DNA of 64,000 nt from Colwellia sp. 12G3 (GTDB lineage Bacteria; Pseudomonadota; Gammaproteobacteria; Enterobacterales; Alteromonadaceae). Of the stretch, positions 54,665 to 64,000 are shown in pieces (the stretch's first letter is position 1; the number at the start of each line of letters is the position of its first letter). The notes beneath the pieces were generated by a model. The model was not told the DNA's origin. It was given only the letters and a program-made list of their open reading frames with translations, and did not search any database. Made by a program: the position numbers and the translations under genes. The stretch covers positions 62,001 through 126,000 of the forward strand of contig NZ_PJAQ01000032.1 of assembly GCF_002836775.1 (NCBI RefSeq), given 5' to 3'.

Positions 54665-57160
54665 TTAAGTGTCGGACATTAATTGCCTGATGGAACTACG
54701 CAGGTTATTCCTGCTGGCATAAACGCCTAAGGCGGTGACCAAAAATAAAAGGGTAAATAAGGTGAAAACTAACCAGATAAAGTCAGGTTTGTAGGTTAAT
54801 GAAAACTGAGATTGATATATTAACAATCCAGCAATGTAAGTACCTACTATGGCTCCTATGCCTGCAATACTAGCAGTAACTAACCATTCGATTACATTGA
54901 GTTTAAAGCATGTTGTTCGAGAAAAGCCAAAGCTCATAATAATGCTATTCTTCTTCTTTTCTTTGGATTCCAGCGCATTAATTGACGCCAGAATAACAAT
55001 ACCAGCGAGTAAAATAATCATAAGAGAAAAACCACTAATCACTTGGGTAATCATTGCCAAAATACTATCAAATCGCACGGTCATTTCTTTTAATGAAATC
55101 ATACGCAGTGTTGGAAATTTTTTCCATAGTACGGCTAACAATGGCCATTGCTCTGCATCAAGCTCGATACTCGCCATGTTGTAACGAGGTGATTGAATAT
55201 GTGCCAATGCAGCCGTTGGCATTTGCACCCAAAAAGTAATAGAACCAGCTCCGGGTAGAAACGCATGGCTGGCGGTAATGTTAAATGTGATACTTTGCTG
55301 ACCAATAAAAAAGGTTAAGTTATCGCCAATGATTAATCCCAAATCAGTCATGACTTCTTGTTCAACAGAAATTTGCTGCCAATTTTGACTAGTGGACTTC
55401 CCTGTTGCTTGCCAGTAGTGGCCATCAACCAGCTTATTGTTTTGTGGAATTGACTCGTGCCAATGTAATCGAATAGCGCGAGTAAATGTAGCCATACTAT
55501 CACTTGGTTTTTGGCTGAACTGGTCGAGTGACTGCGCATTTACTGCAATTAATTTGGCGTATATATAAGGTTTTACTTGCCGAATAGTGACCCCCGGTTC
55601 TTGTGCCAAACTCTCAATAAAAGCAAGTTGCGACTGAGTAGCTTGTGAGACCATGACATTACCATCATGTTGTCGTTGATACGACGCCATAGTTGACCCA
55701 AGGTCTTTTAGTAACATCAGCGTAAACAGCAGTAAAAAAGCACAGAGACCGACCCCTAATATTTGCGTACTTTTACTTATTAGTCGTTGCTTCATCATAA
55801 ATAAGGTAAAAGGAACTAACCCAGAAATATTTTGAGTCAGTTTTTCCCCAAAGGTTAACGTGGCCCAACTGATCAGTATCAGTAATCCTATGGTGATGAC
55901 TATTGCTGCAACCATCATCAAGGTTAACAGGCCATTATCTGAGTAGGTTATCGCCACGCAGGACAATACCAATATACTGCTTATGCGGGTAAACCAATGA
56001 CCTAACCCTTTGGTATTGCCGATAAATAACTTAGCAACAGAGCTAGAGTGCAGAGAAAACCAAACCGGAGCATGAAACACGGCAAAAGCAGCTACAACGG
56101 CAATGATCGCTTTTAGTGTTGGCCAATAATTCCACTGCCAAACTAAATCGACAAATGCATCATTTAACCAGTCAATAATTAACCAATGAAAGCCAGTCGA
56201 TAACAACACTACCACAGGAAATAATAAGACTATGCCAATTAGCCACTTAAAGAATGACACTTGAATACCTGTAGCATTTGACGCACCTTGACTCATGCAT
56301 ATCGCTGAAAAATATTGGTCCTTTTTCATATGTACTTGCGTTAATTGTTCAATAGCAATTGCTGCCATAAAAAACAATATGATGGATGCCAAGCCGATAA
56401 AGTTTTCTGTTCGTTGCCAAAAAAGTGCTAACGGATGGTCACCCTGTTTATGATGTATTTGTGCCGCGGGTAAATTTTTATTCTGCCATTTGATAAGGTT
56501 ACTCATTTGATCGGTAGTTGCTTCGATTAGGTAGCGATAATCAATAAGGTCAGAAGAAAAATTCAAGGTGTTCAGATCCAAGCTATTAATCATGGCACGC
56601 ATATCAACACTATGACCTTCCATCAATCTGTCAGGTTCATGTTGTAATACTCGTGAGACCAAAAAACGTTGTTCTGCCAGCACTAAATGATCGCCAATCT
56701 TGAGTGCTAAGCTGGCAAATAGTCTGCTATCTGGCCATATTTCGCCCAACTCAGGTCCGCCTGATGTTTGCTGATTATTGCTTTGCAATTGTCGAGACGT
56801 TAACAGTTCCCCTTGGAGTGGGTATTGGTTATCAACAGCTTTGATTTTGGCTTGTTGCCATTGACCATTATGGGTCAACGTTGCCTGAATTTGCTGGGTA
56901 GCAATAATTTTATTGGTTAATGCCGATACTGTTGAAAATTGCGCAGCAGTTAATGTTTGTTGCTGACTGATCACCGCGTCAGCACCCAGTAATCCTTGTA
57001 GATTTTTATGAAGGTAACTTTGTATGCTGTCACTTGATTGACTTAAGGTAACAATAAACAACAACAATACAGCTTGGGTCCAACGCAATAGCCGTTGATG
57101 GGGATGTTGATACTCTTGGTTATAAAAGTGCCAGGAAAGTTTGATATTATTTGTTAACAT
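54665..57160 (-). CDS. ABC transporter permease (FtsX/MacB superfamily, YbbP-like)
   Basis: 831 residues with about ten membrane segments arranged as two FtsX-type halves, preceded by a large periplasmic domain (about 40-245). It ends with a three-helix FtsX block (FSLMIILLAGIVILASINALES ... ASRNNLRSSIRQLMSDT). The paired ATPase lies 4 bases upstream, as in YbbA-YbbP exporters, which are mechanotransmission or lipid/toxin exporters. Substrate unknown. Confidence 0.88.
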   Translation of the reverse strand: MLTNNIKLSWHFYNQEYQHPHQRLLRWTQAVLLLFIVTLSQSSDSIQSYLHKNLQGLLGADAVISQQQTLTAAQFSTVSALTNKIIATQQIQATLTHNGQWQQAKIKAVDNQYPLQGELLTSRQLQSNNQQTSGGPELGEIWPDSRLFASLALKIGDHLVLAEQRFLVSRVLQHEPDRLMEGHSVDMRAMINSLDLNTLNFSSDLIDYRYLIEATTDQMSNLIKWQNKNLPAAQIHHKQGDHPLALFWQRTENFIGLASIILFFMAAIAIEQLTQVHMKKDQYFSAICMSQGASNATGIQVSFFKWLIGIVLLFPVVVLLSTGFHWLIIDWLNDAFVDLVWQWNYWPTLKAIIAVVAAFAVFHAPVWFSLHSSSVAKLFIGNTKGLGHWFTRISSILVLSCVAITYSDNGLLTLMMVAAIVITIGLLILISWATLTFGEKLTQNISGLVPFTLFMMKQRLISKSTQILGVGLCAFLLLFTLMLLKDLGSTMASYQRQHDGNVMVSQATQSQLAFIESLAQEPGVTIRQVKPYIYAKLIAVNAQSLDQFSQKPSDSMATFTRAIRLHWHESIPQNNKLVDGHYWQATGKSTSQNWQQISVEQEVMTDLGLIIGDNLTFFIGQQSITFNITASHAFLPGAGSITFWVQMPTAALAHIQSPRYNMASIELDAEQWPLLAVLWKKFPTLRMISLKEMTVRFDSILAMITQVISGFSLMIILLAGIVILASINALESKEKKKNSIIMSFGFSRTTCFKLNVIEWLVTASIAGIGAIVGTYIAGLLIYQSQFSLTYKPDFIWLVFTLFTLLFLVTALGVYASRNNLRSSIRQLMSDT

Positions 57161-57164
57161 GACA

Positions 57165-57854
57165 TCACCCTAAGCGTTTAGTTGATGTTTGTTTGAACTG
57201 GGCATCGAGCAATGCACCGTTAGCCAGTAAGAAAGCATGTTGCGCCCGACTAGCCAAAATATCGCTATGGGTAACTACAACGAGACCAGCATTATTTTCA
57301 TGACAACAAGCAAACAATAGATCAGCAATTTCTGTTGCGCTTTGCTGGTCTAAATTACCGGTTGGTTCGTCGGCAAAAATGAAACGGGGCTCAAAAACGA
57401 GAGCTCTCGCTATCGCTATGCGCTGTTGTTCACCGCCACTTAACTCACTTGGTTTATGATCCTTTCGATGGCTCAAACCAACTTTATCTAGCCAAATTAA
57501 CGCTTTATTTATTGCCTGTTTGTCGCCTCTTAATTTTAACGGTAAAGCCACATTGTTAAGCGCTGTGAGTTCTGGCAATAAATGAAATTGCTGAAAAATA
57601 AAACCTATATCAGCTCTTAAAAAATCTAATGTTCTACTTATCCCCGCTTTAACATAGCTACTTTGTCCTGTTGTCGGTTGGTCTAAACCTGACATTAACA
57701 TCAGTAAACTTGATTTTCCCGCGCCAGAAGGACCCGTTATGGCATAAGACTCACCTTGAGTAATGGATAAATTGAGATCGTTGAATAAGGTGATTTTCGA
57801 TGAGTGAACGTGAAACGATTGGCTTATATTTTTTAATTCAATGTAGCTGGACAT
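57165..57854 (-). CDS. ABC transporter ATP-binding protein (YbbA/LolD-like)
   Basis: 229 residues. Walker [18 protein letters not shown], signature [15 protein letters not shown], Walker [13 protein letters not shown] and the switch His in VVTHS are all intact. It drives the FtsX-type permease that follows. I start at ATG 57854; a TTG two codons earlier is possible. Confidence 0.95.
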   Translation of the reverse strand: MSSYIELKNISQSFHVHSSKITLFNDLNLSITQGESYAITGPSGAGKSSLLMLMSGLDQPTTGQSSYVKAGISRTLDFLRADIGFIFQQFHLLPELTALNNVALPLKLRGDKQAINKALIWLDKVGLSHRKDHKPSELSGGEQQRIAIARALVFEPRFIFADEPTGNLDQQSATEIADLLFACCHENNAGLVVVTHSDILASRAQHAFLLANGALLDAQFKQTSTKRLG

Positions 57855-58095
57855 GGGCAATACTTATTATTAACAATGGTATGCGCTTAGTTTAAGATTC
57901 GTATTGTGAAATGGATGTGAAATCAAGACATGTACATCAAGCTATTACTTTCCGATCCTTTAACCCGAAAGTGATAATGGCATTAGCGATATTGTCCCCC
58001 AGTGTTGGTAGAACTTGGCTAGATTAGGGCTAGTATTGAGGCTCTAGGCCGCTTTGGAGTGTAAAAATTTACCTAATTATTTATCAGATGAACGG

Positions 58096-58824
58096 CTATA
58101 ACATCAGCAAACTTTTAAAATGATTGGATTGTCGTCGAGATACATCCAATTCCTTCCCGCAGGAGAGTGTTAGCCTTAAGCCACCTGTTATCCATGGCTC
58201 TATCGCCACAACATAGTTTAAGTTTACTAACTCTTGCCTGTTTATTCGAAAAAAGGTTTTTGGATCAAGTCGTTGTTCAATCTTCTGTATTGAGCTGTAA
58301 TGCATTGGGGAATGCTCAGAAAAATGAATGCGGCTGTAATTACCAATCGCTTCAATATAACGTACTTCATTAACTTTTATTAACCAACAATTCTCACCGT
58401 CTTTAACGAAAAACTGGCTTTCACCTGATAAAAGTTCAACTGCATTAGTCGGTTGTTTACTGGTATTAGCATCCTCCTTGGCAAGTAACTTAGTGAGTGC
58501 TTTTTCGAGCCGTTCTTTTTTGATTGGTTTTAGTAGGTAGTCAACGGTATTAAATTCAAACGCATCAAGTGCGAAGTTATCAAATGCCGTGGTAAAAATA
58601 AGAGGAGGAATAACGTCTAAACGAGATAATATATCGAAGGCATTACCACCCGGTAAGTCGATATCCATTAAAATGAGATCAGGTGACTTTTCAGTAATAA
58701 TGGCTACTGCAGAATCAACATCTTCCGCTTCTGCAATAATTTTTATTTCAGGATGAGCGAGCAATAAATTCTTAAGCTCTAAACGTGCAAGTTCAGAGTC
58801 TTCTACTATGACGGTATTTATCAT
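58096..58824 (-). CDS. LytTR-type response regulator
   Basis: 242 residues. Receiver with phospho-Asp in LILMDIDLPGGNAF and Lys in DYLLKPIKKERLEKAL. LytTR DNA-binding domain from about 140 (VRYIEAIGNYSRIHFSEH, FFRINRQELVNLNYVVAIEP). It follows the sensor kinase by 6 bases. About 235 bases after it, before the ABC ATPase start, hold nothing recognised. Confidence 0.95.
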   Translation of the reverse strand: MINTVIVEDSELARLELKNLLLAHPEIKIIAEAEDVDSAVAIITEKSPDLILMDIDLPGGNAFDILSRLDVIPPLIFTTAFDNFALDAFEFNTVDYLLKPIKKERLEKALTKLLAKEDANTSKQPTNAVELLSGESQFFVKDGENCWLIKVNEVRYIEAIGNYSRIHFSEHSPMHYSSIQKIEQRLDPKTFFRINRQELVNLNYVVAIEPWITGGLRLTLSCGKELDVSRRQSNHFKSLLML

Positions 58825-58830
58825 AACGGT

Positions 58831-59916
58831 TTAATAATTGAATAATATTTTACATTCAACTACTTCATTTTCCTCGATTAAGGTTAATTCATAATTATGT
58901 TCAAAACTTAACTTAAGCCTAGCATCTAAATTTTGTAGGCCGATACCTGAATTACTTTTTTCATTATTAAGTACACCATCATTTTTAACGGAGATTGACC
59001 ACGCTTGAGGCTTATCTTTTGTATACTCGGTTTTGATTGTTATTTGTAGCATTGCTGGCTTTGCTGATTGGTTAAAACCATGTTTTATTGCGTTTTCTAC
59101 CAGTAATTGTAATGCCATACGAGGAATAACATTATTCAGTAAGGTTGAATCGATACGTTGACTGAATTTCAGTCGCTTGCCTAACTGCAATCGATTAAGT
59201 TCAATGAACTCTAAAACAAAGTTTAACTCTTCTTCAAGAGGCACCAAAGCATTGTCATGACTATTAATTTGATAACGCATAATATCGGCAAAGCTTAATA
59301 GCATATCTCTTGCTCTATCAGTATCTTGCAGTATAAGTGCGCGAATATTATTAATGGTGTTAAACATAAAGTGTGGGTTTAATTGTTCTAATAAGCCCTT
59401 AATTTTATTTTCTTTAATCAATAACTCTAACTGCTGCTGTTTCATCAACAGGTTATTTAGTTTGTCTTGTTTCGTTATCGCTAAATACAAACTACTCCAC
59501 AAAATATAAGCAAACCAAAGTAAGCCAGTAATCGCTAAAAAAGGTTGGTTTTGGTATATCGGCGTATATTGATTATTTAGCTTAGCGATAAAAAACCAAA
59601 CAGTATGATGAAGACCATCTACTAATAAGGCAGACAACAAACTTACACTTATTATCAGTAATACCCAAAGACTGCTTTTTAATGATTTAGTATTAAGATA
59701 CTGATATAAAAATCTTATAGCAGTACTTGTACCGATAGCAAAGGCGGTCACTGAAAAAGAAAATAAGAGTGGATTCACACTGAGAAAGTGATCTTCACCA
59801 AAAAAAGGTAAAAGCAAAATGGCGATGGGTAACCAACCACACAATTGAAATAACCAAAAACGCAGTCGTTTATTATAGATAGTTGCTGTGGCTGCTAAGT
59901 TTTCTTTATTTGTCAT
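58831..59916 (-). CDS. LytS/YehU-type membrane histidine kinase
   Basis: 361 residues. Four membrane helices in the first 150 residues, then the His_kinase domain with LNPHFMFNTINNIRALI (His phosphorylated) and an ATPase domain with VENAIKHGFN and GIGLQNLDARLKL. Partner of the LytTR regulator. The hydrolase gene ends 51 bases upstream in the same direction. Confidence 0.94.
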   Translation of the reverse strand: MTNKENLAATATIYNKRLRFWLFQLCGWLPIAILLLPFFGEDHFLSVNPLLFSFSVTAFAIGTSTAIRFLYQYLNTKSLKSSLWVLLIISVSLLSALLVDGLHHTVWFFIAKLNNQYTPIYQNQPFLAITGLLWFAYILWSSLYLAITKQDKLNNLLMKQQQLELLIKENKIKGLLEQLNPHFMFNTINNIRALILQDTDRARDMLLSFADIMRYQINSHDNALVPLEEELNFVLEFIELNRLQLGKRLKFSQRIDSTLLNNVIPRMALQLLVENAIKHGFNQSAKPAMLQITIKTEYTKDKPQAWSISVKNDGVLNNEKSNSGIGLQNLDARLKLSFEHNYELTLIEENEVVECKILFNY

Positions 59917-59967
59917 GGCTAATTACTTACGTTGCTTATTTGTTTTGGCTATTTGGTATGAGTTACT

Positions 59968-61263
59968 TTATTCATTTATTGCCTGTTCAGCTTTGGCTAG
60001 ATTAGCTTTATACCCTTTTAGTGCTCGATGATTTTTGTTGTTTTTTTCAGTCATTTTTATCGCAATTAAAAATTGTTCTTTCGCTGCTATCGGTTTAGCT
60101 AAGGCAAGGAGAGACTCTCCATAACTATCAAAGACATTAGCAGAGTTAGCATTATTAATGACATTGTATTTTAAAATAAGAGACGCTAAAACTATTTCAT
60201 TATGCGCAACATCTTTTCTAGCAAGGTATTTATATCCTAAGGTGTTTATGTGATCTGCTTTTAAGCTGATATCACTGAATAATTCAAATACTGTTGTTTC
60301 AGCTTCTTTAAGGTGATTGCTGTTGATTAGTTTGGTCGCATCGATCAATGTCGCAGCTAAGTGTTTGTTTTTTGATATGCTCGTTGCTTTTTTGATCACG
60401 TCGTTTATTGATTCGATAACAAGTTCTGGTTCATTCAGCGCGATGTTATGGCCACTGTTAGTGGTAACTATATGGCTTGCATTGCTGAATTGATTAAATA
60501 ACTGGGTATGTAAATCGCGCCAAATCTGCTTTCCTTCTGGTGAATGAATAATAAACTGAGGGTACTCTTGAACCATAGACGTTAATATAACCGCAGGTAC
60601 ATTAGGCAATGGACCAAAATCAGGTAAAGCACCTTTTTCATCAATGGCCATTAATATTTTACTTTCAGCTTGCAGCTTTTTAGGTACCATTTTTTCGTAT
60701 ATTTTTAAAAAACTTTCCGTTTTTTCTTTATCTAACTGTTTTAACCTTTGCATTAATTTTTCATTGGCAGGGTCAACAAAAACTAATCCCGCAACCTTCG
60801 CTGGATTTTGAGCCGCATATGTTCGAATGATGTGCGATCCATACGAGTGACCAACGAAAATAAAAGGGGGTTTTAAGTTCGCTTGCGAGATAAGTTGCTG
60901 TAATTCATTAGTAGATTCAACCAACGTACGCGCGTTATCGATAGGGTCAGATTTACCATAACCGGCACGTGAGTAAATAACCACTTTGGCTTTAGTACTT
61001 ATTTGTGGGGCAATTAAGCGCCAATGAGATAAGTCATTACCAAAACCAGATTCAAATATTACCGTAAACTCTCCTTCGCCTAAGCTCATCATATGTAATG
61101 CGTTATCTGTCAATTTTATCATTTGATCTTGTGGCGCTTTATTTGCGGTAACAGCAGCAGTATGGAAAGACAAAATACTAAAGACACTAATGACTATTAG
61201 CGCCAGTGATTGCTTTATCGACTTGTGTTTATGCCCTTTTATAACGTTTTTAAATACTTTCAT
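59968..61263 (-). CDS. Secreted alpha/beta hydrolase with helical C-terminal extension
   Basis: 431 residues: signal peptide (to about AVTANKA), hydrolase domain (about 45-290) with VIFESGFGNDLSHW (oxyanion), GHSYGSHIIRTYAA (nucleophile Ser) and NSGHNIALNEPE (His). A C-terminal helical region of about 135 residues (LKEAETTVFELFSDIS, YGESLLALAKPIAAKEQFLI) looks TPR-like. First in a minus-strand set with a LytS/LytTR pair, so the pair may sense its product. Substrate unknown. Confidence 0.82.
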   Translation of the reverse strand: MKVFKNVIKGHKHKSIKQSLALIVISVFSILSFHTAAVTANKAPQDQMIKLTDNALHMMSLGEGEFTVIFESGFGNDLSHWRLIAPQISTKAKVVIYSRAGYGKSDPIDNARTLVESTNELQQLISQANLKPPFIFVGHSYGSHIIRTYAAQNPAKVAGLVFVDPANEKLMQRLKQLDKEKTESFLKIYEKMVPKKLQAESKILMAIDEKGALPDFGPLPNVPAVILTSMVQEYPQFIIHSPEGKQIWRDLHTQLFNQFSNASHIVTTNSGHNIALNEPELVIESINDVIKKATSISKNKHLAATLIDATKLINSNHLKEAETTVFELFSDISLKADHINTLGYKYLARKDVAHNEIVLASLILKYNVINNANSANVFDSYGESLLALAKPIAAKEQFLIAIKMTEKNNKNHRALKGYKANLAKAEQAINE

Positions 61264-61537
61264 GATAATTACCTCGTTTCGGTTAACTCGTTAATGAATT
61301 TTTCATTCAATATTGTGTGATGTACGCACTATAACGATGTTTTTGAGTAGCAAAGGGGAATTTATGATGAGCGGTTAAATGATAATTTTAATGGTCATTT
61401 ATTTACATTGCCGAGTAAAGTGCCACAAGATTTTTTCAGTGTGGCTAACTCCTCTCTGGTCATTTTGGACTTATATAACATCATATTAGGCACTTTTTCT
61501 GCTTTGTTTTTGGTTGGACTATTTACGATATACAAAT

Positions 61538-61621
61538 AAGTTGCGCACAATGTACTTGCGTGTTCCTTATAATTCTATTAATATACTTGTAATTAAGTTG
61601 CGCACAACCTTATTGTGCGCA
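61538..61621. promoter_or_regulatory. Repeated AAGTTGCGCACAA sites before ohr
   Basis: AAGTTGCGCACAA occurs exactly at 61538-61550 and 61595-61607. The second copy is followed by its inverted arm TTGTGCGCA at 61613-61621, making a 9-bp stem followed by a T run. The pair could be operator sites for a peroxide- or quinone-sensing repressor, and the last pair could form an attenuator. The rest of the 395-base gap holds nothing recognised. Confidence 0.6.
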
Positions 61622-61658
61622 TTTTTCTTTGGCTATTATACATTAACAGGATACTCAA

Positions 61659-62081
61659 ATGACTATTTTATATACTACATCAGCAACTGCAAATGCTGGC
61701 CGTAATGGCCAAGTAACAACAGATGATAAGAAATTGGATCTTGCGTTAAGTTATCCAAAAGAGATGGGTGGAACGGGTGAAGCAACAAATCCAGAACAAC
61801 TATTTGCAGCGGGTTACTCGTCATGTTTTTCTAATGCTATATTACATGTAGCCCATGAAACTAAAGTGGCAATAAAATCAGCGCCAACAACCGCAACGGT
61901 TGGCATTGGTCCAAATGATAATAAAGGCTTTGCACTCGCTGTTACCTTATCAATAGTATTAGATTTAGAGCAAAGTGAAGCGGTTCAACTTGTTAAAACA
62001 GCACATCAGGTTTGCCCTTATTCAAATGCGGTACGCGGTAATATCGATGTGAAATTAATAGTAAATGGTGTTGCTTTATAA
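61659..62081 (+). CDS. ohr: Organic hydroperoxide resistance protein
   Basis: 140 residues, normal for Ohr. The catalytic cysteines are Cys56 (FAAGYSSCFSNAIL) and Cys119 (AHQVCPYSNAVRGN); TSATANAGRNGQV at the start is also typical. It reduces organic hydroperoxides with lipoyl-type thiols. AGGA precedes the ATG. No ohrR is adjacent in the window. Followed 59 bases later by an oxidoreductase gene. Confidence 0.96.
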   Translation: MTILYTTSATANAGRNGQVTTDDKKLDLALSYPKEMGGTGEATNPEQLFAAGYSSCFSNAILHVAHETKVAIKSAPTTATVGIGPNDNKGFALAVTLSIVLDLEQSEAVQLVKTAHQVCPYSNAVRGNIDVKLIVNGVAL

Positions 62082-62140
62082 TTAATAGCCATCGGATTAA
62101 TTTTCACTTAATTTAGCTAATGACAATCAAGGAATAAATT

Positions 62141-63070
62141 ATGCGCGCAGTTCGAATTCACCAATATGGTGGTATTGAAACTCTTAAGTTAGAGCAGATT
62201 GATACACCGGTAATCAATGCAGATGATATTTTAATTAAAGTTAAAGCTTCGTCAATTAATCCGGTTGATTGGAAAATTAGAGAAGGTTATTTAAAAGATT
62301 TTATCCCTTACAAATTACCTGTAACCTTAGGTTGGGATGTAGCAGGAACCGTTGCTGCAGTTGGTGATTCAGTGACTGATTTTAACGTCGGCGATGAAGT
62401 TTTTAGTCGCCCTGAAATTAGCCGAAATGGCACTTATGCCGACTTTGTCGCGGTAAAAGCTGATGAAGTTGCGTTGAAATCTGCCAAGTTAGATTTCGGA
62501 CAAGCAGCCGCTTTACCTTTAGCGGGCATTACCGCTTGGCAATGTTTAGTCGATGTAGGCCAAATCAAAGCAGGGCAACGAGTCTTGGTTCATGCAGGTG
62601 CTGGCGGTGTAGGGCATTTAGCGATACAAATCGCGAAAGCGAAAGGTGCAATAGTTATTGCAACAGCCTCGGCAAAAAATCAAGAATTGTTAACGCAATT
62701 CGGCGCTGATCAAGCGGTTGATTATAATCAAGGTACCTTACTCGAGCAGATTGAACCGGTTGATTTAGTTGTTGATACGTTAGGTGGAGAAGTGCAGAGT
62801 CAATCTTGGGCATTATTAAAACCAGGCGGCATGTTAGTTTCTATCGTTGACCAACCAAGCGAAGATCTTGCGAAAGAACATGACGTTAAGGGCGCATTTG
62901 TTTTTATCCAGCCAAGTAGTCGTATCTTGCGTGAGCTAAATACTTTAGTAGAAAAAGATCAGCTTATGCCCTTTATTGAGCATCGTTTTCCATTAGATAA
63001 AATAGCCGAGGCGCATTTACAGAGTCAATCTGGGCGCACACGCGGTAAAATCGTCATCGACGTGAGTTAA
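62141..63070 (+). CDS. Quinone-oxidoreductase-like medium-chain dehydrogenase (zinc-free)
   Basis: 309 residues. VKASSINPVDWKIREG and LGWDVAGTVAAVG at the front; HAGAGGVGHLAIQIAKAKGA binds NADPH. No zinc-ligand cysteines are present, so it belongs to the QOR/zeta-crystallin-type enzymes that reduce quinones or enones. Likely cotranscribed with ohr, fitting a role in oxidative damage repair. A terminator follows. Confidence 0.92.
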   Translation: MRAVRIHQYGGIETLKLEQIDTPVINADDILIKVKASSINPVDWKIREGYLKDFIPYKLPVTLGWDVAGTVAAVGDSVTDFNVGDEVFSRPEISRNGTYADFVAVKADEVALKSAKLDFGQAAALPLAGITAWQCLVDVGQIKAGQRVLVHAGAGGVGHLAIQIAKAKGAIVIATASAKNQELLTQFGADQAVDYNQGTLLEQIEPVDLVVDTLGGEVQSQSWALLKPGGMLVSIVDQPSEDLAKEHDVKGAFVFIQPSSRILRELNTLVEKDQLMPFIEHRFPLDKIAEAHLQSQSGRTRGKIVIDVS

Positions 63071-63113
63071 TTTCTTAATTTAATTCAAGTTGAATTAGCT
63101 GAACTTAAAAACC

Positions 63114-63141
63114 AAGGTCGCATACTTTATGCGACCTTTTT
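63114..63141 (+). terminator. Terminator of ohr-oxidoreductase unit
   Basis: AAGGTCGCATA / TATGCGACCTT, a perfect 11-bp stem with a 3-base loop and a T run. Confidence 0.93.
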
Positions 63142-63302
63142 AGATCTATATAAGGTTAGTTCTAAGGTATTTTGGCATTGCAGCAAAAAATTTAATCACA
63201 AAAGTATGATGCTTCTTGCTGATGTTTTATTTAACTGTATGCTAATGGTTAGTGGTCAGACCTTTGGTGTCAGTGACATATTATAGAGGCTATAAGTAAG
63301 CA

Positions 63303-64000
63303 ATGAAGCAACAATCGTTATATATTCAAGGTGAAGATTACCAGCTACATCTTCGTCATATATCCAAAAATTCAGCTGGCACGCCGGTATTAATGATCCA
63401 CGGAGCCATAGAAAATGGTTATATTTTTTACACTAAGAAAGGTAAAGGGTTAGCCTGCTATTTAGCTGAACAGGGTTTTGATGTTTATGTTGCAGACCTT
63501 CGTGGTCGTGGACAAAGCACGCCAATAATAAGTGCTAATTCTGACTTTGGTCAATTTGAAGCGATTAGCCAAGATATACCGATGTTTTTAGATTACATCA
63601 CTAAAAAGACCAACAAAGCTATGCATGTAGTTTCTCATTCATGGGGTGGTGTGTTAATGGCGAGTTGTTTAGCTCGTTATCCGGAGAGTTTATCACAAGT
63701 GTTAAGTAACACCTGTTTTGGTACAAAAAGAACGGTAAGCGTAAAAAGTGTAGGAAAGTTTTTAAAAGTGAATCTGTTCTGGAATAACTTTGCCATAAAA
63801 CTAGCCAATAAAAACGGCTTTTTAGACGCTAAAAGGTATGGTATTGGCTCAGATAATGAAACGAAAAAGTCGCTTGCACAAAGTGTTGCTTGGGTTAAAA
63901 AAGGTGCTTGGATCGATCCCCATGATGGCTTTGATTATAATGAAGCGGCTAAAGATATATCATGGCCGCCGTCGTGGCACTTTACCGGAGTAAAAGACAA
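63303..64000 (+). CDS. Alpha/beta hydrolase, 3' end beyond the window
   Basis: 232 residues visible from ATG (MKQQSLYIQGEDYQLHLRH). VLMIHGAIENGYIFY is the oxyanion region, VYVADLRGRGQS follows, and the nucleophile elbow is VVSHSWGGVLMAS. The His-containing end is outside the window. No signal peptide, so cytoplasmic. Substrate unknown. Confidence 0.85.
   Translation, partial: MKQQSLYIQGEDYQLHLRHISKNSAGTPVLMIHGAIENGYIFYTKKGKGLACYLAEQGFDVYVADLRGRGQSTPIISANSDFGQFEAISQDIPMFLDYITKKTNKAMHVVSHSWGGVLMASCLARYPESLSQVLSNTCFGTKRTVSVKSVGKFLKVNLFWNNFAIKLANKNGFLDAKRYGIGSDNETKKSLAQSVAWVKKGAWIDPHDGFDYNEAAKDISWPPSWHFTGVKD

Noticed and set aside
61514-61705. A 63-codon plus-strand frame upstream of ohr
   Set aside because: It overlaps the ohr start in another frame and runs through the repeated regulatory sites; no ribosome site.
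1-64000. tRNA, rRNA, prophage or IS genes
   Set aside because: No cloverleaf, rRNA-like, integrase or transposase sequence was recognised; mobile-type signals are limited to gene-less miniature repeats.

Overview
The window is AT-rich gammaproteobacterial chromosome. Gene content and order (yicC, rph-pyrE, kdkA-waaA, kbl-tdh, glpE-glpG, ubiC-ubiA, plsB, rsmJ), Alteromonadales-like housekeeping proteins, many AT-rich codons and dense signalling genes point to a marine, Colwellia-like bacterium. This is an inference from gene content; no rRNA, tRNA, IS transposase, prophage or CRISPR array was seen.

Layout. 1-5.9 kb: yicC (cut by the window edge) and the rph-pyrE operon, separated by an inserted GMC oxidoreductase / gluconate-dehydrogenase-subunit-3-like / thioredoxin-like operon. 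6-11.3 kb: a secreted alpha/beta hydrolase, then a chemoreceptor, a porin and a small PstS-like periplasmic protein. 11.4-13.5 kb: Kdo kinase and Kdo transferase (LPS inner core). 13.6-17.7 kb: a hydrolase with a cysteine nucleophile, an Lrp-type regulator and the threonine-degradation operon kbl-tdh. 18-21.6 kb: glpE-glpG, a FliL-like protein, ubiC-ubiA. 21.6-24.6 kb: FIST sensor plus GGDEF/EAL protein. 25-28.2 kb: TRAP transporter dctPQM. 28.5-33.7 kb: a second porin / PstS-like pair, translationally coupled to a diguanylate cyclase and a c-di-GMP phosphodiesterase. 33.8-42.7 kb: plsB, a NYN protein, a TVP38-family membrane protein, a beta-propeller/SHOCT membrane protein, a two-OB-fold SSB-like protein, rsmJ. 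42.8-50.2 kb: second chemoreceptor, peroxiredoxin, ferritin, a receiver-less winged-helix protein, a lipoprotein, a BaiN/YhiN-type flavoprotein and a glutaredoxin. 50.4-61.3 kb: EamA exporter, then a minus-strand block of ABC exporter, DJ-1/PfpI protein, OmpR-type two-component system, LytTR two-component system and a secreted hydrolase. 61.5-64 kb: ohr, a quinone-oxidoreductase-like gene and the start of another hydrolase.

Two patterns stand out. First, two paralogous modules pair an outer-membrane porin with a single-domain PstS-like protein and a signalling output: chemotaxis in one, c-di-GMP turnover in the other. Second, at least seven intergenic places carry related miniature repeat elements (about 70-270 bp, ends resembling TATACCC...GGGTATA or ATACCAAT...ATTGGTAT, no gene of their own). 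Two of these appear to have changed the ends of neighbouring reading frames. Starts of several genes were moved inward from the longest reading frame where a ribosome-binding site, a repeat or a terminator made the longer version unlikely.
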